Part shown: piece after piece, positions 1 to 16,800 of the stretch
How positions within the stretch are numbered: the stretch's first letter is position 1
Layout: each line of letters begins with the position of its first letter
NCBI GenBank assembly: GCA_009801015.1
Contig: VHZZ01001276.1
Location: forward strand, 26,659-46,708
Direction: 5' to 3'
Length of the DNA: 20,050 nt
Source: Silene noctiflora
Lineage: Eukaryota > Streptophyta > Magnoliopsida > Caryophyllales > Caryophyllaceae
Translations under genes and position numbers: made by a program
The notes under the pieces: model-generated
Seen by the model: only the letters and a program-made list of their open reading frames with translations
Told to the model about the DNA's origin: nothing
The model's database searches: none

Positions 1-7070
<7,070 letters not shown>

Positions 7071-7440
7071 TCCCCATCCAAAACAATAGAAAGGTTCTTT
7101 AACCTCACAACCACACTTCTCCTAACGTATGTATGTGCCAAATGGATTTGTTTTTGCAGTCGCAATCAGGTGTTTTGCAAGGCGACTTGTTTTGTGTAGG
7201 GTAGGTATCGGCCATTTTGGCACTTGACATGATCCCCTATGAAACGTTGTAGTTATTGGCCTGAGTGGCATCGGTTTTGTCTCGGCCCTCAGGAAGTGCA
7301 GTAAAATTATGTATTTAAACTCTATATCTATATTAAGAGGCATTTTGTTTAGTTCCCTTGAATTGCAGATGCATTTCGAGTGTTTCGGGTATTATCAGAT
7401 TTATATTTGCCGTTGCCTTGGTTATTAAGGCCTAATTGTA
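7071..7440 (+). other. Putative 3' UTR of the helicase gene
   Basis: This is non-coding sequence directly after the TGA at 7068-7070. No canonical AATAAA is visible, so the polyadenylation site cannot be placed. The end given is a guess based on the change to GT-rich sequence with G-runs at about 7500-7640. Confidence 0.35.
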
Positions 7441-7681
7441 GTTAAATTTGAATAACTGATTAACTTACATGAGTATCGTTCTCTTCCATATGGTGTTTTC
7501 GTGGCCGGGAGAGTGGTTAGGGGTTTCGTATGGTGGGGGTGGAAGGTTCAACACGAGTTAGTTAGGGGATGCGAGAGATGCCCGCCGTGGTGTCTAGGTA
7601 GTGGTGGTTGAGAGTTGGTATTGGGGTGGTTGGATTTGATGAAATTGTACTTTATTGTCAGACGGCTTCACGCAAATTTAT

Positions 7682-8039
7682 CGTCGTAAAACAAGGTTTT
7701 TACTAATCACTTTTACCCATTAATAAGGTTTTGTCTAACCCATGAGCACTTAGATCAACTGGCAAGGAGTTGTTCTAGCTTAACCAGAGGTCTCGTGCTC
7801 GAGCACTGGGAACGCAGCAGTGTTGAAACTCATGAGGGAGAGCTTTACCGCCCTAGTGGTCCTACCCGGCTCGAATCCGGATTAAACCGGATGGTTTACA
7901 TCAAAAATAAGGTTTTGTCTAGATCTATTTTACAGCTATATTAGTGTAAAACCGTCGTAAAATAAGACTTTTACTAATCATTTGTACCCACTAATAAGGT
8001 TTTGTCTAGATCTATTTTACAACTATATTAGTGTAAAAC
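7682..8039. repeat. Tandem pair of 87-bp units, first copy split by a SINE
   Basis: Copy 1 is 7682-7737 plus 7922-7952, and copy 2 is 7953-8039. Both run from CGTCGTAAAA to TTAGTGTAAAAC and both come to 87 bp once the SINE and one target duplication are removed. Outside the pair, AGACGGCTTCACGC (about 7661) and its rough complement GTGTAAAACCGCT (about 8032-8044) look like the termini of an AGACGG-type MITE. Confidence 0.8.
7738..7905 (+). mobile_element. tRNA-derived SINE, 168 bp, with perfect 16-bp target-site duplication
   Basis: Direct repeats AATAAGGTTTTGTCTA at 7722-7737 and 7906-7921 flank the element exactly. The 5' part has a degenerate A box (about 7752-7768, TAGATCAACTGGCAAGG) and a B-box-like segment (GGTCTCGTGCTCGAGC), as in Pol III-transcribed plant SINEs. 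The 3' end reads GGTTTACATCAAA. SINEs are non-coding and are mobilised by LINE-encoded reverse transcriptase. The perfect duplication suggests a fairly recent insertion. Confidence 0.88.
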
Positions 8040-8131
8040 CGCTTTACACATGAGAAACTCATTTGTATCTATGCTTGTAACTAAATAAGGAGGGCTAATT
8101 AAAAGAAATTTATTTCCTTAATCCTTATATT

Positions 8132-8457
8132 ATTTTCTTAATTTGTATTTTTTTCTTAATCCTTCTGAATTTACATCCATAAGTAAACATGCATAGATAG
8201 ATCAGTTGGTCTCTCTTGTGACGGTCCTAACTGTAACCACTTTAACATAAAAAAATAAGCACTCATAAAATGTTATTTATCAAATATTGGTCACATTTTC
8301 TTAATTTGTATTTTTTTCTTAATCCTTCTGAATTTACATCCATAAGTAAACATGTATAGATAGATCAGTTAGTCTCTTTTGTGACGGTCCTAACTGTAAC
8401 CACTTTAACATAAAAAAATAAGCACTCATAAAATGTTACCTATCAAATATTGATCAC
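8132..8457. repeat. Tandem direct repeat, 163 bp x 2
   Basis: Two copies (8132-8294 and 8295-8457) differ at only a few bases. Aligned landmarks include ATTTTCTTAATTTG at 8132 and 8295, and ATCAGTT at 8201 and 8364, each exactly 163 bases apart. A few bases of a third copy follow (8458-8466). There is no reading frame and no obvious TIR. Confidence 0.92.
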
Positions 8458-8507
8458 ATTTTCTTAACGAAAAAGAGTCCGGCACAAATGAAAACTTGCA
8501 TAGATAG

Positions 8508-8692
8508 TCAAGGTTCAAAATCTCGGCCGAGTTGTATCGTATCGGTCGAGTTATATCGGATTTTTCACTCTACCGATACGAGATATCGCCCAATATATCA
8601 CCGAGATTCACCGCGATCCGTCCGCGACAGCTGATTAAGGACTGGTTGTACCGCTACCGCGACTATGACCGATACCGAGATTTAAAACCATG
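8508..8692. mobile_element. hAT-like MITE, 185 bp
   Basis: The imperfect terminal inverted repeats read CAAGGTTCAAAATCTCGG on the left, and the complement of CCGAGATTTAAAACCATG on the right. Flanking octamers ATAGATAG (8500-8507) and ATAGATAC (8693-8700) agree at 7 of 8 positions, consistent with the 8-bp duplication of hAT elements. The interior is rich in CCGATA/TATCGG motifs in both orientations. Confidence 0.7.
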
Positions 8693-8700
8693 ATAGATAC

Positions 8701-9032
8701 TGTACAACACACATGATTGGAAGTTGGAAGAGTAAAGTGCCAGCTTTTGATGAGCAGGGCAAACAAATATCCTGAGGCACAGCATGTATGATACTACTAT
8801 CAGTTGGCATACTCTCCTTGCAGTACACACAGTCACACACACAGACACAGTTGCATTTGCATACCAACAACCAGACAACTACTCTAATTCAATACCAATA
8901 CACACTGACTCACTGACATCAACTGGTGTGCTGTATATGACCTACACAGATGACTAGCATAATAGTAGACTAGTAGTAGTAGTAGGTAGGTAGGTCTAAT
9001 ACTCTAATCTCTATTTAATCCGTCTTAAATCA
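8701..9032. other. Gene-less stretch with CA- and TAG-rich simple sequence
   Basis: A CA-rich run lies near 8823-8850, and a TAG/TAGG microsatellite lies near 8962-8995. Short minus-strand frames overlap (8663-8878), but they are Cys/Val-rich products of the CA repeat and show no domain. I see no gene here. Confidence 0.6.
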
Positions 9033-9519
9033 GAATTTAGTTGTTTTAAATGAGAATTTGTCTTCGTCTAAGTATGGCGTATTCAGTGTACCATGGTATT
9101 ATTGCATATCGTGAATTCGTAGTTGATGACAAAGTCGGTATTAACCAATTTTTTATAAATATCCCGTATTTCTCGATAAGGTGAAATTTAAGTTAGAATT
9201 TAGTTATTTTAAATGAGAATCTTTCTTCTAAGTATGGCGTATTCAGTGTACCATGGTATTATTGTAATATCGTGAATTCGTAGTTATTGACAAAGTCGGT
9301 ATTAACCAAATTTTTATAAATATCCCGTATTTCTCGATAAGGTGAAATTTAAGTTAGAATTTAGTTGCTTTAAATGAGAATTTGTCTTCGTCTAAGTATG
9401 GCGTATTCAGTGTACCATGGTATTATTGCATATCGTGAATTTGTAGTTAATGACAAAGTCGGTATTAACGAAATTTTTATAAATATCTCGTATTTCTCGA
9501 TAAGGTGACATTTAAGTTG
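9033..9519. repeat. Tandem direct repeat, about 160-164 bp x 3
   Basis: Copies lie at 9033-9195, 9196-9356 and 9357-9519. The shared landmark CCATGG occurs at 9091, 9251 and 9415, so the spacings are 160 and 164 bases. Each copy contains AAGTATGGCGTATTCAGTG, GAATTYGTAGTT and CTCGATAAGGTGA. Copy 2 lost three bases near its start. The unit looks satellite-like and unrelated in sequence to the 163-bp pair at 8132. Confidence 0.93.
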
Positions 9520-9556
9520 AGTAAAAAAGTGAGAAAAATTATTATGTTATATACTA

Positions 9557-9585
9557 CTAGTATAGATCTCGCGCGAATGCGCGGT
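9557..9585 (-). mobile_element. Helitron 3' terminus (minus strand)
   Basis: Read on the minus strand, a short GC hairpin (CGCGCATTCGCGCG) is followed about ten bases later by CTAG at 9560-9557. The next minus-strand base is T, matching the Helitron rule of a hairpin, then CTRR, then insertion before T. The body would extend toward higher + coordinates. I could not place the 5' TC end, so only the terminus is annotated. AT-rich sequence with (ATATG)n-like runs near 9755-9800 follows. Confidence 0.6.
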
Positions 9586-10008
9586 TTTTTAGATATGAAT
9601 ATTAAAGAAAATAACATTTATACAACTGATATTTAATTCAATTTCAAATTTAGTTGTAAAAATTATTATTAATAATAATGTTTTGTATTAATCGGTGGAA
9701 AAGCGAAAGTTCAGTATAATTCAATTGTAGATATAATATTATGAAAGTCCAATTATAGATATGATATGATATGATACAAGCTCAATACAGTATACAGATA
9801 TGATATAATGAAAGCCCAATTACAACCAAATTCATTTAGGTGGAAAATTTTTGGAGATCACTTATTATTTTAGTATAAGGGGGATTAGATTAATTAATTT
9901 GTTTCTAAATGTGAGATGTCACAAAGATGTTATAATATTTGTAATTGAGATTGTTTCTGTTTATTTCCATTTTTTCTTCAGGGTCCAAATTATGTTCCAG
10001 ATTAAATC

Positions 10009-10130
10009 TTTTTTTTTTTATCTAACAATGCGCGAACTTAGTTTTATTACTATAGAGGGATTTAAACCCGAGACATATTGTCCATAATAGTTTCATCTTA
10101 ACCACTGGACTAAAGACATCTTCGGTCGAT
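10009..10130 (-). mobile_element. tRNA-like segment, probable SINE remnant (minus strand)
   Basis: On the minus strand, TAGTCCAGTGGTTAAGAT (10112-10095) fits a Pol III A box. GGGTTTAAATCCC (10069-10057) fits a B box, 25 bases further on. An A-rich run follows at about 10020-10010, which could be the element tail. The sequence does not fold into a complete tRNA that I can recognise. No target duplication was found, so a tRNA pseudogene remains possible. Confidence 0.5.
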
Positions 10131-10240
10131 TGTTTGATGAGGTTGAGAATGAATAGTGATTAAATATTCTTCTATTAGAAAAAATGGAAGGAAATCGAGT
10201 AAAAATCGGAGAATATTCATACTCATCCTTATGACATGTT

Positions 10241-10428
10241 CCCCCCTATTCACCATTTTTTTTCCTATTTCCTTAAACCGGCTTATTCATGTTTTTTTTT
10301 TCCTATTTCTTTTTTTTAGGTTGATTTGTGTGGTCCAAATTCAATAACATGTAGAGTATAGGGTGTTTTATGTGGTCAAATTCAATTTCGCAAAAAGAAA
10401 AAGGAAGAAAATGGTGAATAAAAGGGAG
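10241..10428. mobile_element. MITE-like inverted-repeat element
   Basis: The left end, CCCCCCTATTCACC followed by a T-rich run, is mirrored by the right end, AAAATGGTGAATAAAAGGGAG. The size (188 bp) and GGGAG-TA right border suggest a Stowaway-type element, but the left border lacks a clear TA. The interior repeats a GTGTGGTCCAAATTCAA-like segment twice. Confidence 0.5.
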
Positions 10429-10715
10429 TATATTTTACAGAGTATATTAATACTATAAACCATTTTTCTTATTATGTAATGTGATCTGTCACAATATTAA
10501 AACGATGGAACACAAGATGACATAAAAGTAAAACAGATGATCTCAATTCTCAACTCCAATAACTCACATAACATATTTATAACTATCATTAAATGAGCCG
10601 TATGCGCATACTTGCACTTGTATGCGCTACTAATTTGTCGTAAAACCGTCTTATAAGAAACCAATTGAGATGCAAATAATAAATAAATCTCTTTAAAAGA
10701 ACAACACAATACACT

Positions 10716-10723
10716 CATATAAG
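10716..10723 (+). promoter_or_regulatory. Possible TATA box of the KH gene
   Basis: CATATAAG lies about 140 bases before the chosen ATG. A start about 30 bases downstream would give a leader of roughly 110 bases with no upstream ATG. There is no transcript evidence. Confidence 0.35.
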
Positions 10724-10828
10724 CCTTACTAGTGAGTTGTTACTGTGCTTCAACAAACAAGACCGCCGCTATCTTGTCCATATTACCTTGAACAACAACA
10801 AATTGTGGTCGGTAGTTAACGGTGTTGA

Positions 10829-10863
10829 TTGCCGCCGCCGTTACCGCCGTCGCCGTCGCCGCC
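10829..10863 (+). repeat. Imperfect GCC/CGC triplet repeat in the KH gene 5' leader
   Basis: A run of GCCGCC, CGTCGCCGT and similar triplets ends directly at the start codon (GCCGCC-ATG). It is likely to lie in the 5' UTR and would be a locally structured GC-rich stretch in an otherwise AT-rich region. Confidence 0.7.
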
Positions 10864-13800
10864 ATGTCTTCCGCCAGATACATGTCGTATTCTCCCTCGC
10901 CGTCTCCGTCTCCAGCTCCTCAATCTCCTCACTTCGCCGATAAGTATATCTTTAATTTCTCAATTATTTGTTTACCTTTGATTTAAATATCTCCGTCTTA
11001 AGTAATAATTGATCGAGACGGAAGGAGTATATGTTTTTAATTATCTAGATATTTGATCTGTTGTTATATATGCTCCTTGTTGTTGTTGTTGGTTTAGTTG
11101 TTAGTGTATCTCCGTCACCGGTGTGTTTTACCGGTGGCGGAAGTGCGGAACCAGGATTTGAAGTTAGGATGTTAAAATATAGATTTAAAATTTTAGAGCG
11201 AATGAAATTTTGTTTACCTCTTTTTTTTAATTGTTTGTGAGGCGTATTTTAATTGAAGGTAAACAAATGATTGAGACGGAACATAGATTGAAAATTTTAG
11301 TGTGGAAGAATTTTGTTTACTTTTTTTTTAATTGTTTGTGAGGCGTATTTTAATGAAAGGTAAATAAATGATTCAGACGAAGGGAGTAGTAGAGAAACTT
11401 AGAAAAAGATCGAAAATTTTAACTAGATAATTCATACTTCCTCTTACGAGTCATTTCCATACGTTTGTTCAAAGTTCCTATCACGGAATTTGAACAAACA
11501 TATGGAAATGACTCGAAAGGAGAGTGTTTTTAACGGCTAGAGGGAAGAAGCCTCTTCTATGCTCCTCTTGTTTACTTATGTTCGTGTTTATTGGTTTAGT
11601 TTGGAAAAGAAGTGATTTTTTCCCTGATCAGTATAAGCTTTCGGAGTTTGTATAGAATTTGTCATTTCTTTGTTGTTTCAAAGTGATCTGTAATCTCTTT
11701 GTTAATTTTTGTGCAGATATTTATCGGAGTTGCTGGCTGAACGTCAAAAGATTGGTCCTTTTATGCCTGTGGTTCCTCACTTGTATCGGTTGTTAAACCA
11801 GGGTGAGTATCAGTGGCACGTGAAAAACCTTACTGCCATAGACTGCAGATTGAGCAATTGCATCCTTTTTTGTTAAAATGACGATAATTTACATAAATAT
11901 ATCTTGCGAGAGCACATTACATGTTTAACCACATCAAATGTCCATAGATGGTATATTTAATGTCGTATTATCTTGAGAAAGGTTTCCTGCTTTGTTTTTT
12001 TAGATAGCTTTTGTTGAATGCTTTATGTTTCTGATTTTCCTGTAATAATAAGGATTATATGAAGTGGCTTACTAGTAATAGCTTATCAAACACTTCTTTT
12101 ACTTACTAGCGGTTGTATTTGAAGTTTGAACATCTCATTGCATGATTGCATGATTGCATGAAGTGTTAACACAATTTCGGTGGTTGATGTGTAAATTCAT
12201 TCCTCACATGTCTGTAGTTGGTAAATTTATGTCATTCTTTGTTGGAAAAGGGTGATTTATGGTTTGAAGACTAGAGGGCGCTAATTAAGTCATCAGGGAG
12301 CTTGACATCATGGATCGTGCGGAGAAACAATGTTTTACTTGTGGGAAAGATAGACCACTTTCTTTATAATAGAGATTTTGATAGGATTACATTGTGTTTG
12401 TTAAATGTGTCCAATTGCAGCTGTAAATTAATTGATGTTAGCCATAAATGAACTGTGAACGATTTAATGTTTTTATGGGCTATAGCAATCATAAAAGAGA
12501 ACTGCGCACTAATTGGCTGTGTAGTTGGCTGGCCATTATGTGTGTTTAGCTGAGCAGGCATGATTATGAATCATCATAGATTATACATGCTGACATTTAA
12601 TAACCTATTTATAATATACCTTAATGTCAGTTGCAATATGAATCACCTGAATCCGCTTTATTTTGTTGGCATTGTGATGACTTGTTGTGTTTAGCATCCT
12701 CCGAAAATTACTTCCACTAATTTTAATGATTTGAGTGTAGTTTTAGCATGAAAAAACAATTTCAAAGGCATGGTGGCTGACAAGCTTCTCTCCTTGCAAG
12801 CTAACGTGTCCAGTGAGGTTACTTTCTGATGGTTAGAGTTGCACAGGTCATCGAGGTCAATTCTTGGATAGTTGAATGGTTAGGACAATTGATGGAAAGA
12901 TAGAAGAATTATCTTCCAGTAAAGCCGTTCACTTACAAAATATTTCAATTTGTGTTTGACAAGAGTAGTGTCCTAGAAATGACTAAACATGCAGTATCAA
13001 TTCTTGGATACTGAAGTTGCTACTTTTTCTAACAGACCCTTTCAACTAGCTACTTTTGGTTATTAATCTGGGTTCTTTAGTGGATGTTGAGGATGCATTT
13101 GGAATATTTGATGATTCTTAAAGGTTTTGACTTTTAGTATTTACTGGTTTACCTTAAGTATCTTGACATTATGATCTGAATGTCGGAAGTAGTAAAGGTA
13201 ATCTCAAGTTGAAATCAATGTTGTGTCCTCACATTTTCACGTTGGTTTTCGAGCTACATGATCATGGAATGTGATGCTTTTTCAGAATCTTTAAATTTTC
13301 ACGAAGCTTGTTCATTATTTCTGATCTACTAATTTTCGATTCTTCTGTGCGTTTTTTTACGTTCACATCTCTCCTCTTTCTATGTATGTGTATGCTTAGT
13401 TTTAAAAAGCGCGCTTTGGGTGCGCCTAAGGCGCGCCTTAGGACAAAACGCCTCGGTGCATTTTAGGTGCGCCTTTTAGACAAGGCTCACCTAAGAAGGC
13501 TAACTAATGTGCACTTTCCACATCTTTTAGACAAGGTCCACCATTTCTTTTCCCCATTATTCCTAACTTTACTCATTTACATGTTAGCCAACTTGAAAAC
13601 TCCTAAAAAGGCTATTGTTGCCCAAAATTTTATTTGCAAATTACATATTTGTTATCAAAAATAGGGCGCCTCACGTCCAAAAGGCGAGCGCCTTCGCCTT
13701 GCGCCTAGTCACCTCGGTCGCGCCTTGCGCATTTTCAAACTAAGTGTGTATGAGAGGGGATCAAGGCTTGGGTTGGTCGGGTAGACATTTCAAATGCCAA

Positions 13801-16800
13801 GTTTTCGTTTGGTCCTCTTATAAGAAGATCAATGGTTTTTCTCATATCCAATACTGTGGTTTGGCACAGATTGTTCTTATGATTAGCTTCTATGTTTTAG
13901 CCTTTATTGCTTTTCCCAAAGTGAAGTTATTTCTTGGAGGACTCCTATAATAGTGCTTCTACTCTACTCCATCTATCTCTCCTTTTCAGATTAGGAATCT
14001 TGAAAGTAACCTTAATGGGATTTCAAACTAGCGTTACATGCAAGATAAATATGATCTGTGTCGTAAGGGGGTGAGGTGGTGTCGTTCTGTGGCCAAATGT
14101 TTTACATTTATAGCAACATTCCAATTGTAGGATGAGTACACGGCCAAGCTACATCAGTTGTCAATTTGTCAATGTCCACTTTTCCTAGTCTCGTCTGCGG
14201 CACTGTAGCCCTGTAAATCTGTAATGGTATTCTCTCGATGTTACAACTTCTATCCTTGCCATACTTGAGAATCTACTACTATTTGTTTCTAATGGAGGTG
14301 TGGTACAAATAGGTGAAATGTCTAGTTTTCTACTATTTGTTTCTAATGGAGGTTTGGTACAAATAGGTGAAATTTCTAGTTTAGAATCAAAGTTAAGTGC
14401 AACAATTATCAGCTTGTTGTGAGACACCGAGACTTGTTTCATTAAACAAGATGAGCTAGCAGTAAGCAGTAAGCACCGTGATAACATTTCCGTATATGTA
14501 ATTTTTGTAGTCGATTACTTCTCTTACCACTCTCTATTCTTCATTTCTTTTTTCTTTTTCTTTTTTGGGTTGGGGGTGGTGGTGTATGGTGGGGTTTGGT
14601 TTTTTAACTGACTCGGTGCATTACTGACTAATATTATAACAAATGCTAACTGGTATCTGTTGTCCATAATTGGCAATAAGCAGAAATATTGCGTGTGACT
14701 ACACTGTTGGGGAATGCTTCATTTTTAGATCAAGCTGGGCTTGAACATGGTAGCCCTCGGCCATCTGGAGGAAAATATTCAAACGGTGGAGCGAATATGA
14801 ATGGATGGGCATCACCACATCAATCAGAAGTACGAATTACTAACTATTAACATAACCTCTTGTTACTTACTGAATTTACAGTTTGACACTTAACTGACTA
14901 AATTTTCTGTTTTGTGATAACTATTTGTTGATAACGATATGAACTTCTCTCATGACAGGGAGTGTTGAAACTAACATTACCACAGAATAATATTATGTTT
15001 AAATTGAAATGCAGCTCAAGTTTGATTGTTTTCCCCAAGCGGTCATCTCATAGTAGACAAAGTGGCTCTTTATCATCATTGCATAGCTATTAAGTTTGAT
15101 TTGCCACCTATTATGTATCTTTATCGGTAAATAAACCCGGGAAAACAAAATTGAATAATAAATACCAGTATACCACACCATAGTTGGTGTTTTCTACCTG
15201 TTGCAAATTTTTTTAGTCCTTATATTGGTTTCCCATTGTGATAACATTTACCCGTACGGTCCATATAGTTGTCCCAGACTTTTTACTACAGTGATTGAAA
15301 ACAAATTGATGGGACTTCCGATGTAGTGTTTGAGATGTATTGTAATATTCTTGAATGAATCTCTCATTCTCGAACTTAGTTTGCTATCGGCTATTTGATA
15401 CATTCTCCCATCGGTTGATAAACTTTTGCATTCTATGCAGATGCCTGGTTTTCTACACCAATCACCAGCCCATAATTGGCATGGTAACTCTTCTGGTCTA
15501 ATTGTGAAGAGGACTATTAGAGTGGATATACCTGCTGATAAATTCCCCAATGTATGAAGTTCTACTTCCTAAATACTTCGGTTATGTTCCATTTAATTGT
15601 AGTTGTCGTCTTTAAGCAATAGACTGACATTTTTTTCTCTGCATGTTGTAGCAGTTCAATTTTGTTGGTCGTCTCCTTGGACCTAGGGGAAACTCGCTGA
15701 AGCGAGTAGAGGCCAGCACTGACTGCCGTGTATTTATTAGAGGACGTGGCAGCATCAAGGATCCAATCAAGGTAATCTTTTGTTTGCTTATGTGTCCACT
15801 ATTCTTATAATTTTAGAGCTGTGATTTGTAGTCTGCTGTATGATTGCCATGCTTCGCTTTGTGTTCTTAATAAAATTTTGATCTCACGTATGTTTGTGTC
15901 TTTCCGTCTACTGATCTTGTGAAGTAATTGTCTAACCTGTAATAACATGTCGGAAAGCTTCATTATAAGATACACAGAGAGCTGATTGTTAATGTTTCGA
16001 CGGTTTATTTGGGTGTTGTCCATTCAGTTTTTGACATTCTACACGTGTACTTTCCATACATGGGATGACATTACGTCTACATTAGTGTCGGTTTTTGGTG
16101 ACAGGAAATGGACTTGTTGGTAACACGCTTTAGCTGAGTAGACGTAGTTTCATAAGGAAACTAGACTATAATATGTTGCGTCTTCTATAGTAATTTGCTT
16201 AAGTACACGCATTTTTAATACTATAGATACGTATATCTAATACCTGTATCTTTATTATATGTTTCATTAAAGGAGGACATGATGCGTGGTAAGCCAGGAT
16301 ATGAGCATCTCAGTGAACCTCTTCACATACTTGTGGAAGCAGAATTACCTGTTGAGATAATTGATGCCCGCCTCATGAAAGCACGTGACATTCTCGAGGA
16401 TCTGCTCAAGCCTGTGGTAATTACCAAACTTTCTTAGCACTCTCCCTCCCTCCCTCTCCGCTGTCATTGGTTGTTCTAGCATTTATTTTATGCTTTTTAA
16501 AAAATAATGAAATTGGTGCTAGTTTCTAACATTTGGGTAAGACTGTAAGATCTTGTCAAATTGGTAGTAGTTGCATTTTAGTTCAATTTGCTCTTATGAA
16601 GGGTTCCTTCGGAAGAAGTCTTTATTGCTCTCCACTTGTTATATAAGAGTTAGTTCCTTTATGACGGAGTTGCTTATTTAGCTCTATCAAAAGGAAACAA
16701 TTTGAGGCGTCAGAGTCCATTTTAAAAATGGTTTGAGGTTTTTAGGTGAATTAGTATTAGAGTTCCGCAAATGCTAGTTTAAGACGACAATATAGGTTTT

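Larger units (their letters stand above)
11803..14683 (+). other. KH gene intron 2, long intron
   Basis: This 2,881-base intron has donor G|GTGAGT and acceptor AATAAGCAG|AA. It carries the hAT-type MITE at 13395 and the 54-bp tandem repeat at 14277. The rest is unremarkable T-rich sequence with no exon-like frame that fits the protein family. Confidence 0.8.

Noticed and set aside
8740-8790. Possible microRNA precursor (GAGCAGGGCA resembles part of miR164)
   Set aside because: Only a partial match to a miR164-like word, and no complementary arm within a plausible hairpin distance.
8663-8878. Overlapping minus-strand Cys/Val-rich frames
   Set aside because: The composition comes from a CA/GT-rich stretch in two different frames. 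There is no conserved motif or promoter.
10737-10943. Arg-rich frame overlapping the KH leader and first exon
   Set aside because: It begins at TTG, not ATG, and the Arg run is a frame-shifted reading of the GCC triplet repeat. The KH frame in the same place matches a known family.
14185-14487. 100-codon minus-strand frame with an internal 18-residue repeat
   Set aside because: It lies within KH intron 2 and stays open only because the 54-bp tandem repeat is a multiple of three. It has no family resemblance or regulatory context.
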